Shown: one piece after another, positions 20,228 to 32,949 of the stretch
How positions within the stretch are numbered: the first letter of the stretch is position 1
Layout: each line of letters opens with the position of its first letter
DNA from: Mycoplasmopsis cynos
GTDB taxonomy: Bacteria > Bacillota_I > Bacilli_A > Mycoplasmatales > Metamycoplasmataceae
NCBI RefSeq assembly: GCF_900660545.1
Contig: NZ_LR214986.1
Coordinates: 1 to 64,000 of the forward strand
DNA: 64,000 nucleotides
Reading direction: 5' to 3'
Notes under the pieces: model-generated
Told to the model about the DNA's origin: nothing
The model's input: only the letters and a program-made list of their open reading frames with translations
The model's database searches: none
Program-made: the position numbers and the translations under genes

Positions 20228-23200
20228 TTATTTAGGAGAAATTAAATAAGCAGCTAGAAAACCAGTTCCTTTCGCTTTTATTTCAGTGCCTGAACTAAAT
20301 TGATTTAAACTAATATTTTTACTAAAGAAAGTTTCTTTTATTTTAAAATTTGATTTAAGCATAATATTTGAATTATTAGTGACATTTTTTGAATATAAAA
20401 TCAATATGTATGTGCCATCCTCATTTTTTCTTACTGTCATTTCATAATCATGAATGCTGTTTTCTGAAGGAAAAATAAGAATTTCATGCGGTATTGTAAT
20501 ATATTTTGTATCAATATCTCTCAATGATTTATAGTCTTTTCTTAATTTTATTAATTTGGAAATTAAGTTATATGAAGAATCTGGATTATTAATAATTGAT
20601 TCAACTGTTCCTTCGCCGGTTGAAGATTTTCTTGTAATTACTTCTCCTGGATTTCTTTTTTCAAAGAAATGAACATTATTTGCTGTATTTTTTCATCAAA
20701 ATGCTTCTCTAACATTTGCATCTGTTTTATTTTTTGGACCACCTTGCATTAGAATTTCATTACCATTATATAAAGTTGGTAATCCTCCACGAGATAAAAG
20801 ATTAACCAATGCATACTCATAGCCTGCTCTTTGAAATTCAGTTAATTTATGAGGAATTTCTGTTACATTGTGATCATTATTTGAATAACGATATTGAGTG
20901 ATTCATCTCTCTACATCGTGATTGTCTAAAAATGGCATTCATTCTCTTATTTGGCCGTTTTTATCTGTGAGATGATCAATTAAATATAGTTCATCTTTTC
21001 AACTTATACCAACATTTGGATTAAGTTTTCATCTTGAACCATCAATTAAAGAACTAAGTGCTTTATCATTACCATTTTTTGAAAATCAATTTCTTTTAGC
21101 ATTTTCTCCTTCTGGTGATTCTCATCACTCACCAAACATAAATGCATCTAATGATGATCTAGAGACTTTTTGATCTTCAGCGTTTTTATATTCTTGATTG
21201 ATTACTTTTCTGAATTCTTTAAATAATTCTACCTCCTTGCCTTTATTATTATTACCTTTTGCAGGATTTTTTGAATCAAAGAAGTGATAAAATGCATCAT
21301 ATCTAAATCCATCAACACCTTTCCTTGCTCAAAAACGGTGAACATTTTTAAGTTCTTCAATAACGTCAGGATTATTTAAATTTAAATCAGGCATTCCAGA
21401 TCAAAATTCTGCTGCTCAATTATAATTAGTATTTGCAGGATTTTTTGAAGGATCTTTCGCATCATAAACGTTTCTGAAGAAATGTCTTACTGTATCACTT
21501 CCTTCTTTATTTTGATTTTTTTGATTCTGATCAGTTCATTTTGGATGATCATAAATATAATAGAAATTCTTATATTTAGGATCATTTTGCAAGGCTTTTT
21601 GGAATCATGGATGCTCATATGAAGTGTGGTTAAAAACCATATCAAGCACAACTCTAATACCTTTTTCATGTGCTTTAATTAAAAATTCATCAAATGCTTT
21701 CATTCCTCCTAGTTCAGGAGCTACATCAGTATAATCAATTACATCATATCCGTGATATGATGAAGCAGGATGAATTGGCGAAAGATATAAAGTATCAATT
21801 CCTAAATTAACAAAATAATCTAAATTATTTTTAAGCCCGATAAAATCTCCGATTCCATCATTATTTCCATCAGCGAATGAATAAACTGTTAATTGATACA
21901 TAACATTTGAACGCTTTGCATCTTTATTATATGGAGCAATAAATTGTACATTTGAAGCTTCATCAACATAACTAATGTTTGAAAGATTATTTTTTCTTAT
22001 GATATCCACAAATTTATCATCACCTCAAGCTAATAAAGTTTTAGAAGATTTTAATTTATTTAATTCATTTTCTTTATTAAATAAATCTACATTATTTTTA
22101 GAATCTAAATAAGATCTTACGATTGCTGGGTTTATGTATGTGTTTAAATATTTATTAACCGCATTTTCTAATTTAGTTTCATTTTTATTAGATTTAATAT
22201 ATATTTTAATGAATTCTTTTACTTTATTTAAAATATCGGATTTTCATTTATTTAATTTTTCATTATTTTTATTAACTATATCCTCTTTTAATAAAACAAC
22301 AATTTTATTAATAAGATCATTTTTTTCAGTTGGATTATCTCCGTTAACGCCGAATAAATATTTTTCAAGTTTTCTAACATGTAAGGCAGTTTGAGATTCT
22401 TTTACTTCATTTAAAACTCCATCAGTGAATGCATTTGGTTTAAGCAAGTCCTTGGAAATTAATCAAGGTTTATTATATTGATCGCCTGATGTTCCTTTTA
22501 ATTCATCAATATTGTTAAGCGACAAAATTGTTGCAATTGTATTTCTTAAAGGCAGGATTGGTTTTAAGTTAGACAAGATTAGCTGGTACTCTGAACTTGA
22601 TATTTTTAGAGGTTTTTTAATTAATTTATCAAGAATTAAAACAGTTGTTTCATTTTCTATACTTGAAGGATCAGTCTTATTTTTTTCAGTTGATCAAGAC
22701 TCTCCTCAAGTTGTTTGATCAGGAGTTAGCTCAATTTTATTGTGTCCAATAATTGCTTCTTCAACAATATTTTCAATTTCTATAAGTTTATCATGTATGT
22801 TTTTATTATTTATTTCAGATTCAGAAATTTGTAGGGGATTAATTTTTTGAATATATTCAAATTTTTCATTTTTACTTAAATTATTTAGTGAATCAATTGC
22901 AGGAATAGCATAATGTAATACATATGTATTATAAAGTTCTTTTAAAAATTTTAAATCTCCATGTTCAAGGTCATTACTGTTTTCAAAAAAAGTATTTTTT
23001 AACTGATGTAAAAGTCTTTGATGATGCTCATTATTGGAAATTTTTTGTAATAATTGGTTTCAATATTTTATTTTTGCATTTCATTGTTTAGAAAAAATAG
23101 CATCAACTTTATCATCAGTATCAGCTTCATTTAACTGCGCTTTAAAATAATTAGCAGCTATTGGATCGTTACTAGAATCAGGGTAATTTAATTGTTCTAT

Positions 23201-23908
23201 TTCGGTTAATTTCAATCTAATTTTTGCTTCTAATTTAGCAAGAATTTGATCAATTTTTAGAATTTCTTCATCTGTTTGCTTATCTAAATCTGTATATTTA
23301 TTTAATAGTTTATTTTTAGCATTAGCTTTTTTATTTGGATAAGGTAAAACATCGATCCATGTTACAATATTTTCTTTTAATAAATATTTATACTCATCTA
23401 TCATTTCATAATAATTTTTATTATTTAGATCGAAAATGGCTTTACTACGTTTTTCGATAGGAACATATTGGAGATTATTTATTTTTTTGGATATTAATTC
23501 TTTTTCTTTTTCAATTGTATTATCTATTCGAATATTTAGTGATTCTATTGAAGGAACTGTGTGCGATGAATTTAGGATATCTTTATATATTTTTTGTTTA
23601 GATAAGGATAAATTTTTAATTTTATTTAAGGTTGTTGGAATTAATTGTTTCAATTTATTAATTGTTTCTTTTAATTGTTTGATATTTTCTTTTGTTGAAT
23701 TATTTATTTTCTTTTTTAATTCTAATATAGCAATAACATTTTGATTATCATTTTCTTTTGGATATTGTAGATAATTTAACGAGGTTAATAACTCACTTTT
23801 TAATCTATTTAATTCAGTATCATTACTATTACATGCGTTTGAAATAGTAATGATACTTGTAGCTGTCATAATTAAGCATTTATTAATAATTTTTTTCCAT
23901 TTTTTCAT
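20228..23908 (-). CDS. 1226-aa lipoprotein: surface module fused to a GH13 alpha-amylase
   Basis: One uninterrupted frame with TGA as Trp. It has a lipobox (ITISNAC, Cys26), coiled helices (to about residue 255), one copy of the module shared with the neighbouring lipoprotein (about 257-597, with GESWST and ILPLRNTIATILSLNN), a short linker (WGDDKF), and a GH13 amylase domain (about 620-1226). The domain shows YQLTVYSFADGNNDGIGDF, DMVFNHTS, GFRYDA (nucleophile Asp871), FGEWW (acid Glu927) and LDNHD (Asp998), so the catalytic triad is intact. It probably breaks down alpha-glucans at the cell surface. A 632-aa paralogue without the module lies at 61252-63150. Sugar specificity cannot be told. 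Confidence 0.88.
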
Positions 23909-24265
23909 AACCTTATAATTTTATTTTAAAAGTATATGGAAACATTTCCGTTGTGTGTTTTTGGACTAGTCATCTTGACAAATTAATATAACATAAGTAA
24001 CTAAAACACATAGAATATAGATATATATGTTACGGCTGATGGTAATAAATAGTTTAAATTGACTCATCAAAATGTCGCTTATTAATAATAAAAAGACATT
24101 AGAATAATTTTTATGAAGTAATTAAAAAATTGAATCTAACTTTAATTGAAAAATTGTTAAAATTAGATTGAAAAATTAAAATAATTCTATTTATATATTT
24201 TTTATATAGTTCTTACTTTTTTAATATAAAATATAATAAGATAATACTTAGATCGGATTTTAGTT
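23909..24265. promoter_or_regulatory. Divergent spacer between the long amylase and pyrH
   Basis: Next to the amylase gene lie TGGAAACATTTCCG (23937-23950) and GACTAGTCATCTTGAC (23964-23979), the same pair seen before the 1095-aa gene. On the pyrH side there is only AT-rich sequence with TATAAT near 24232-24237, a plausible pyrH -10 box. A small inverted pair AATGTC / GACATT lies near 24070-24100. No gene was found here. Confidence 0.6.
23937..23979 (-). promoter_or_regulatory. Candidate operator pair upstream of the long amylase gene
   Basis: TGGAAACATTTCCG is a near-perfect palindrome (GGAAA, CA centre, TTTCC) 29 bases before the ATG. GACTAGTCATCTTGAC follows 14 bases out and matches the other copy at 13 of 16 positions. 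Confidence 0.55.
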
Positions 24266-24985
24266 ATGATTAAATATAAACGAATCTTAATAAAACTATC
24301 AGGTGAGGGTTTTGCAAATAAGGAAAAACATCTTGCTATTGATAATGAATTAGTTAAAAGAATTGCTTTACAATTAAAAGAAATTGTTAATCAAGGGGTT
24401 CAAGTGTCGATAGTTATAGGGGGTGGTAATTTTTGAAGAGGAGCTTCTGCAGAAAAAAACGGGATACCTAGAAATCGTGCTGATTACATTGGTATGTTAG
24501 CTACAATTATGAATGGTTTAGCGTTAAGAAGTGGTTTTGAACTTGTTGGATTAAAAGCAAGGGTTCAAAGTTCTTTAACTGTAGATCCAAAAATTGCAGA
24601 GAATTATGTTAATGAAAAGACACTAAAATACCTTGAAAGTGGAGAAGTTGTTATTTTTGTAGGCGGAACAGGGAGACCGTATTTCACCACTGATACTGCA
24701 TCAACTTTATATGCATCTGAAATTGGAGCGGAAGTAATTTTGATGGGAAAGAACGGGACAGACGGAGTTTATGATTCTGATCCAAAATTAAACAAAAATG
24801 CCCATCGTTATGATAAAATCACATATGATGAAATTCTTGAAAAAAAATTACAAGTTATGGATTTAACTGCCACAAGTATGGCAAGAGATAACAATATAAA
24901 TTTAATTATTTTTAACCTTTTAGAAGAGAATTCAATATTAAAAGCGCTAGAAGGCGAAATTAAACATACAGAGGTAACAAACTAA
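24266..24985 (+). CDS. pyrH: UMP kinase
   Basis: PyrH phosphorylates UMP to UDP for RNA and DNA precursors. The 239-aa product has the amino-acid-kinase features ILIKLSGEGF at the N-terminus, VIGGGNFWRG (Trp by TGA), DYIGMLATIMNGLAL, FVGGTGRPYFTTDTAS and the uracil-side TDGVYDSDPK. Length is normal. frr follows through a TAATG overlap, the standard bacterial pair. Confidence 0.97.
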
Positions 24986-25536
24986 TGGAACTAGATTATT
25001 ATTTACTAGAACTTGAAGAGAAAAGCGAAAAACCAATAAATCATTTTAAGTTTGAAATGTCAAAAATTTCAACTGGAAGAGCTAACCCTCAAATAATTAA
25101 AGGTATAAAAGTGTTGTATTATGAGTCAATGACACCACTTGAAGAATTGTCTAATATAAGTGTACCTGAACCACAACAACTTTTAATAAAACCATATGAT
25201 ATTACTTCAATTAAAGATATTTGTAAAGCAATGGAAAAGGCTAATTTAGGTATTATGCCTGTTGATGAAGGGAATCAGATTAGATTAACTTTTCCTACTT
25301 TAACTATTGAAAGACGTAGAGAAATGATTAAGAATTTAGGTAAATTGTCTGAAACTGCTAAGGTAGGTATTAGAAACGTAAGACAGGATGTAAATAAATT
25401 GATTAAAGCTGATGAAGAACTTTCAGAAGATGACCAAAAGAAATATTTAGAAAAAGTGCAGAAAAATGTAGATATTTTAATTGAGAAAGTTAATTCTCTT
25501 ACAAAAGAAAAAGAAAATGAATTAATGAATAAATAA
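24985..25536 (+). CDS. frr: Ribosome recycling factor
   Basis: RRF with EF-G splits post-termination ribosomes. The 183-aa product has the family core STGRANPQIIKGIKV, YESMTPLEELSNISVPEPQ and the helix RREMIKNLGKLSETAKVGIRNVRQD. Length is normal. It is coupled to pyrH and ends in a strong terminator. Confidence 0.97.
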   Translation: MELDYYLLELEEKSEKPINHFKFEMSKISTGRANPQIIKGIKVLYYESMTPLEELSNISVPEPQQLLIKPYDITSIKDICKAMEKANLGIMPVDEGNQIRLTFPTLTIERRREMIKNLGKLSETAKVGIRNVRQDVNKLIKADEELSEDDQKKYLEKVQKNVDILIEKVNSLTKEKENELMNK

Positions 25537-25575
25537 AAATCATTTAGTACTATTTGCAGTACTAAATGATTTTTA
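25535..25575. terminator. frr/msrA bidirectional terminator
   Basis: AAAAATCATTTAGTACT, a 6-base loop, then AGTACTAAATGATTTTT: a perfect 17-base-pair stem that overlaps the msrA stop codon and ends both converging genes. Confidence 0.92.
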
Positions 25576-26082
25576 TTTATATTCATCTTTTAAATATTTA
25601 TCAGGTATAGAAAAGATATTTATGTGACAATACCCACTTGGATTCTTTTGTAAATATTTTTGATGATATTCTTCAGCTCTTGTTTGATCAGTTACAGGAA
25701 GTAGTTCAATATGATTATTTTTACTTGTTTGAGCAATAAAATCATTGTTAATTGTTTTAAATTCATTTAGCGTTAATGGATCATTTGTATATATCCCAAT
25801 TCTATATTGAGTTCCAATATCATTTCCTTGTTTATTTAGCGAATAAGGGTCAACAATTTGTAAATATAAATAAAATAATTCTCTTTCATTAATAATAGTA
25901 TCATCATAAACTAATTTAACGGCTTCTACATGGTTTGAAATTTGACAAACATCTTTGTAACTTACGCCTTCATAACCACCGTTTATGTAATAAACCGCAG
26001 TTGACTCAATTCCCTTGATTCGTGAAAAATAAGCTTCAACTCCTCAAAAGCATCCACCTGCAACAAAAATTTCTTTTTTCAT
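25573..26082 (-). CDS. msrA: Peptide-methionine (S)-S-oxide reductase
   Basis: MsrA repairs oxidised methionine. The 169-aa product begins MKKEIFVAGGCFWGVEAYF with the catalytic Cys in GGCFWG (its Trp is TGA), followed by GGYEGVSYKDVC, NHVEAVKLVYD and GNDIGTQYRIGIY, all conserved family blocks. It stands alone on the minus strand with GGAG upstream of its ATG. Confidence 0.96.
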
Positions 26083-26213
26083 TTTCTCTCCTTTTAATTT
26101 ATGTATTTATTATATTTTAAAATTAAATATTTAAATTGAATAATTGAATAAAAATTAGAATAAAATTTGGATCAGTAAAGTTTTGAATAATTATTAGATA
26201 GACCGTTAGGTTG

Positions 26214-26247
26214 GAAAAGTATTCAGGAATTACCTGAATACTTTTTT
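26214..26247. terminator. Terminator after the PQ-loop gene
   Basis: The stem AAAAGTATTCAGG / CCTGAATACTTTT with a 5-base loop and T run. It lies just past the 3' end of the minus-strand PQ-loop gene. Confidence 0.85.
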
Positions 26248-26265
26248 ATCCTAAATCAAAGTTTA

Positions 26266-26952
26266 TTAAGCTATTTTTTTATATTTTGATTTAAATGATA
26301 AATATATCAGAATTTGTATTATATAAACAATTGCTCCAGTTGTTTGGAATAATAGTGTTACATATCACATTGCTGTACCAAAATCTAGTAACATTGCGAA
26401 GTAAATACCTAATGAAATGTTGAGGATTAATCCACAACATAATAACACAAATGAAATTCCTTCTGCTGATTTATTTTTTAAAGTCTTGATGATTTGTGCT
26501 ATAAATGGTAATGCAGTACATGAGTTAGCAAAAATTGTTAATATTGTCAAAAATGTGCTTGATGATTCGAAATATCCATTACTTTTTGCTGCGTATTCAG
26601 AAATTCATCATATTAATAAACTGAAGAATACGATTCATAAGGCAAAAATAATAGTTATTCTAGCTATGGGCTTTATTTTTTTGTCTAAGATCATAAAAAG
26701 TGTTAATGTTAACGCCATAATTCCGACAAAAAGAGTGTTACCAATTATGTTGATAATTATGTTAGGGTCAGTTTTTTTCAGCATTGTCATTACTGCTACA
26801 AATATAGCACCACCAGTATAATAAATAAAGAACGCAGGGTATGAAACATTAGAAATGTTTTTTGTTTTTAATGTTGTCAACAGCTGTGGAATAGGCAAAA
26901 ACACCATTAAAATTACAGAGAGAATACCAAAAATTAAAATTGCTACTTGCAT
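26266..26952 (-). CDS. PQ-loop / SWEET-like membrane protein
   Basis: The 228-aa, strongly hydrophobic protein has two PQ-loop-like repeats: FLPIPQLLTTLKTKNISNVSY near the N-terminus (PQ intact) and ALPFIAQIIKTLKNKSAEGISF in the second half (AQ in place of PQ). About seven membrane spans are expected. PQ-loop families include SWEET sugar carriers and amino-acid carriers, so a transport role is likely but the substrate is unknown. TGA codons encode Trp (for example IWWISEY). Two consecutive stop codons end the gene. Confidence 0.8.
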
Positions 26953-27174
26953 TTTCCTCCTAAAATAATATATTTAATATAATTGCGTGAATTATACCTT
27001 AATTTTTAAGTAAAAATTATTCTATTTAAAAAAGATGACTGCTAGGTAATATTGTTTTTAAATTACTAAGTAAAAATAAATAATGTATTTATAATTATTT
27101 ATGTATTTTATGATGAAATTTTATTTTTATATTTTTTCATTATTTAAAAGAACTATAAAATATATAATTATTTT
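26953..27174. promoter_or_regulatory. Divergent AT-rich spacer upstream of mnmE
   Basis: About 220 bases between the PQ-loop gene (-) and mnmE (+). AAATATATAATTATTTTATG runs straight into the mnmE ATG, so a -10 box or a very short leader is possible. No gene or hairpin was recognised. Confidence 0.35.
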
Positions 27175-28527
27175 ATGAATGATACAATAGCAGCTATAAG
27201 TTCTGGATCAAGAATTAATCAACCAATTTCAATTATTAGATTAGCTGGACCAAGAACATTAGATATTATAAGAAAAATTTTTAAAGGTAAAATCGGAAGA
27301 GATCATACTATAACTTACGGTTACATTTATGATGGTCAATATTTAATTGATGAAGTCTTGGTTATGTGGTTTTTAGGCTTTAAAGAAGGTGACAAAATTA
27401 TTTACAATAATTATGTTGGTGAACCTATAATAGAAATAAATTGTCACGGCGGAATTGTTGTTACTAATAAAATATTAGAGCTATTATTATCTAATGGAGC
27501 AAGAATGGCTGAACCAGGTGAATTTACCCGAAGAGCATTTTTGAATGGTAAACTTGACTTAATTAAAGCGGAAGCAATACATGATTTAATAATGTCTAAA
27601 ACAATAACACAAGTAAAAGCGAGCGTTAATCGTTTTAAGGGTAAAACATCAGATTTAATTGATAAGTTTATAAATAAAATATCATTAATAATCGGAATGG
27701 CAGAAGTTAATATTGATTATCCTGAATATGATGACGTTGAACAGTTTACAAACAACAAAATGTTAGATGTGATTATTGACTTAGAAAAAAAACTTAGTGA
27801 AATCATAAAGATTTCAGAAGATAGTCGTTACATTTTTGAAGGTGTTAGAGTTTGTATTTTAGGAAAGCCTAACGTTGGGAAAAGTAGCATTTTAAATGCT
27901 TTATTGTCTGAGGAAAAAGCAATTGTAACAGATATAGCAGGAACTACGAGAGATTTAGTGGAGGCTTCATATCAAATAAATGGAATTCTATTTAAATTAG
28001 TTGATACGGCAGGGTTGAGAAATACAATTGAAAAAATTGAAAAAATTGGCATCAAAAGATCAATTGAACAAATTGCAAAATCTGATTTAATAATTCATGT
28101 TGTTGATCCAACACAAGAAGATGATGAATATGATGAATTAATTGCAAGTGAAGCAAAAAAAGAAATGAAATTTTATTTAAAAGTTTACAATAAAAGTGAT
28201 TTAATAAAAACCAAAAATATTAATGGAATATATGTTTCGGCGCTGAATAGCGATATTAAAGAACTTGAGGATGCTTTAATTGAAAATTTTAAAGATATTG
28301 ACATTATGGATGAAAGAATTTTTTCAAATACTAGACAATTATCTTTAATTAAGAACGCATTTAATTCTATTAAAGAAGCTAAGAATTCATTAAATAATAA
28401 TCAAACATTTGATGTAATAATGATTGATTTATATGATGCGTGAGACGCCTTACAAAATATAAAAGGGAATGCAAATAGAGAAGACTTACTTGATGTAATG
28501 TTTCAAAATTTTTGCTTAGGTAAATAA
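27175..28527 (+). CDS. mnmE: tRNA uridine-5-carboxymethylaminomethyl modification GTPase
   Basis: MnmE with MnmG modifies wobble U34 of certain tRNAs. The 450-aa product has the N-terminal tetrahydrofolate domain (MNDTIAAISSG, PGEFTRRAFLNGKLDL), a G domain with GKPNVGKSSILNALL (about residues 229-243), DTAGLR and NKSD, and the C-terminal catalytic cysteine motif FCLGK. The last 30 residues follow a TGA Trp. tatD and rsmA follow with almost no gaps, a three-gene operon. Confidence 0.97.
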
Positions 28528-28528
28528 A

Positions 28529-29332
28529 ATGGGAAAGAAATTTAGTTCATTTATTGATGCTCATTGTCATATTACAAAAAGATCATATAATTTACTTGAA
28601 ATAGAAACCATTGCCTTGAAGATTAAATCAAATAATATTGAATTTATTATTAATAACGGTGGTCATCCAGAAGAAAATGAAGAAGTTATAAAGTTAGCTA
28701 AAGAAATTCCAGAATTAAAGGCATGCATAGGAATCCATCCAGAAGCTGGTAAAGATCAAAATGATTATAAGCAAGTTGAAGAACTATTGTTAAAAAATCG
28801 AGAACACATAGTTGGAATAGGCGAAATAGGTTTAGATTACTATTATGAAGATGCTCCGAGCAGAGAAAACCAGATAGGTAGTTTTGAAAACCAAATAAAG
28901 TTAGCTATTAAATATAATTTACCTGTTGTTATACACATTAGAGATAAAGAAAATGAATTCCAGGCTTATCAAGATGCTTATGATATTTTAAAAAAATACC
29001 CGAATATAAAAACAATGCTTCATACTTTTGCGGGTAATATCGAATGAGCTAAGAAGTTTATGGAATTTCCAAATTTACTTTTTTCATTTAGTGGCGTAGT
29101 TACTTATGGTTCATCACATACAACGAGAGAAGTTATAAAATTTTTATCACCAGAAAGAATTTTAAATGAAACTGATTCACCATTTTTAAGACCTCACCCA
29201 TATTCTAATAAAATAAATGATCCAAATAATGTGCTATATGTTGCATATTATATAGCTGGTCTAAAAGGAATCGGTTTAGATAAATACGTAGATAGAGTGA
29301 ATAAAAATTTAAGGAAATTATTTAATTTATAA
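28529..29332 (+). CDS. tatD: TatD-family metal-dependent hydrolase (DNase)
   Basis: TatD proteins are metal nucleases of the amidohydrolase fold. The 267-aa product begins with the HxH metal motif FIDAHCHI, has GIHPEAGK, GEIGLDYYY (metal Glu), VIHIRDKENEF (metal His), MLHTFAGN and the C-terminal LNETDSPFLRPHPY. One TGA Trp lies at 29045. It starts one base after mnmE and its stop overlaps the rsmA start. Confidence 0.95.
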
Positions 29333-30111
29333 TGGGAAGAGAAATTTTTGCAAAAAAGAAGTATGGTCAAAACTTTTTACATGATAATAATATTATTAAA
29401 AAAATTGTTTCACTTGTTGAAATTAATGATTTAAACGTTATTGAAATAGGACCAGGCAGAGGTGCATTAACAAAAGAATTATTAAAAAAAGTTAAATTTT
29501 TAACTGCCTATGAAATTGATGTAGATATGGTTGAAATTTTAAAAAAAGAAATTAGCTCAGAAAAATTTGAATTAATTAATAAAGATTTTTTAAAGGTAGA
29601 TTTAAGTGAAATAAAACCTTCAATAATAATCGCGAATATTCCATATTACATAACTAGTGATATTTTGTTTAAAATTTTTGAATATAGAGAAAAAATAAAA
29701 ACTGCTATTTTAATGGTACAAAAAGAAGTCGCTGAAAGAATAGTGGCTTTAAATAACACTTCAGAATATTCCAAATTATCAGTTAGTTCACAATATTTAG
29801 CAGATGTAAAAGTAGAGTTTTTAGTTCCATCTAAATGTTTTGTTCCTAAACCGAAAGTTGACTCTGCAATTATTTCATTTAAATTCAAAGATAATATTAG
29901 TAATCAAGAATGAAAAATATATAAAGATTTTTTTAAATTATGTTTTAGTAACCGAAGAAAGAAATTATCTTTTGCTCTAAAAATGAAATATAAAATGGAT
30001 GTCATTTTAAAAGCTTATGATAGACTTAAACTCGATCAAAATACAAGAATACAAGAGTTAAATGTTTCAAGTATTATTGACCTTTATAAAACACTTGAGG
30101 AGAAAAAGTAA
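29332..30111 (+). CDS. rsmA: 16S rRNA adenine-N6,N6-dimethyltransferase
   Basis: RsmA (KsgA) dimethylates two adenines near the 3' end of 16S rRNA. The 259-aa product shows KKYGQNFLHD, the SAM-binding IEIGPGRGALTKEL, and the catalytic motif IANIPYYITSDI, with KCFVPKPKVDSAII further on. TGA encodes Trp in the C-terminal part. It ends the mnmE-tatD-rsmA unit and is followed by a terminator. Confidence 0.97.
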
Positions 30112-30113
30112 TA

Positions 30114-30149
30114 TAAAAAAGATTCAATTATATAGCTGAATCTTTTTTA
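30114..30149 (+). terminator. rsmA terminator
   Basis: AAAAAAGATTCA, a loop, then TGAATCTTTTTT, with a T tail, right after the rsmA stop. Confidence 0.88.
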
Positions 30150-31831
<1,682 letters not shown>

Positions 31832-31848
31832 TTAATATTTATTAGATT

Positions 31849-31889
31849 AAAAAATATCAAAGGAGAAGTTTTCCTTGATATTTTTTAAT
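31849..31889 (+). terminator. eno terminator
   Basis: AAAAAATATCAAAGGA, a short loop, then TCCTTGATATTTTTT: a strong stem and T tail just past the eno stop. Confidence 0.88.
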
Positions 31890-31919
31890 CTAAATTTTTA
31901 ATTTTAATATAATATTATT

Positions 31920-32939
31920 ATGAACTTAAAAATAGATAAAAAACAAATTTTTAAAGATCGTATTTTACCAGCAATTGTTGTATTAATAATATTAATTATT
32001 TCATTAATTGTTATTAGAATTTCATTTTATTGATCGATATTTTGAGAAAATAAGCAAGTAGGGTTCTGGGTTTTAAGATCACTTGCAACGTTATTGATAA
32101 TAGGCGCTTCATTTTGATTTTTTTATGAAGTTTCTTATGTTTTTTTAAAACACAATATACTTGCATGTTTGCAATCATTGTTATTGTTATTTACTATATT
32201 TTTAAAGTCGAGATTTTTCGAAAACTCTATTTTAAAAAATGAGGTATTACCCGAATTTGACCTAGTCTTATTTCGATTAATAGTTTTAGGGGATGAAACT
32301 TTTTTTATTATTCTATTAGTTAATACTTTAATAATGTTTTTATTGAGATTAATATTAGTTTGAAAACAAAGAAATCTAGTAGCGTTAATAAGAAATACAT
32401 TTCATTTCTTTTTCGCAACATTAATAATATCTATAATGATTAGAAGTTTTATTTTTTTAAATCTAATTCAATCTGGAATAGAATATATTATTTTATTTAT
32501 ACTAATTGCTTCATTTCATGATATAGGTGGCTACTTTGGAGGAATGTTTTTAGGTCATAAATATTTTAAAAATAAATTAGCTCCAATTATAAGTCCTAAA
32601 AAAACATTTGAAGGCTCAATCACAGGAATAGTTTCAGCATTTTTAATTACATTAATATTTATTCTCATTTATTTTGGTGTAGCAAACCAACAAGGAATTA
32701 AAACTGATTTTATTTCTTATTTAATACAGGGCGATTCAAGGACGATTATATTTATTACATTTTTGATTATTTCACCTTTTTTTGCTTTAATTGGTGATTT
32801 ATATTTTTCATATGTAAAAAGAATTCTTGAGGTTAAAGATTTTTCAAACATTCTAAAAGGACATGGTGGTATTATAGATAGAATTGATAGTATTAGTTTT
32901 GTGTTCTTTTTATTTGCTATACTAATGTTAGGATTTTAA
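31920..32939 (+). CDS. cdsA: Phosphatidate cytidylyltransferase
   Basis: CdsA makes CDP-diacylglycerol from phosphatidic acid and CTP, the branch point of phospholipid synthesis after PlsY. The 339-aa product has about eight hydrophobic spans and the family signature SPKKTFEGSITGI, then GDLYFSYVKRILEVKDFS and LKGHGGIIDRIDS. Several TGA codons encode Trp in the first third. polC begins 10 bases downstream, so the two may be co-transcribed. Confidence 0.95.
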
Positions 32940-32949
32940 AAGGATAAAT

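Noticed and set aside
21487-21669. A small minus-strand open frame rich in Lys/Ile
   Set aside because: It is out of frame with, and fully inside, the long amylase gene.
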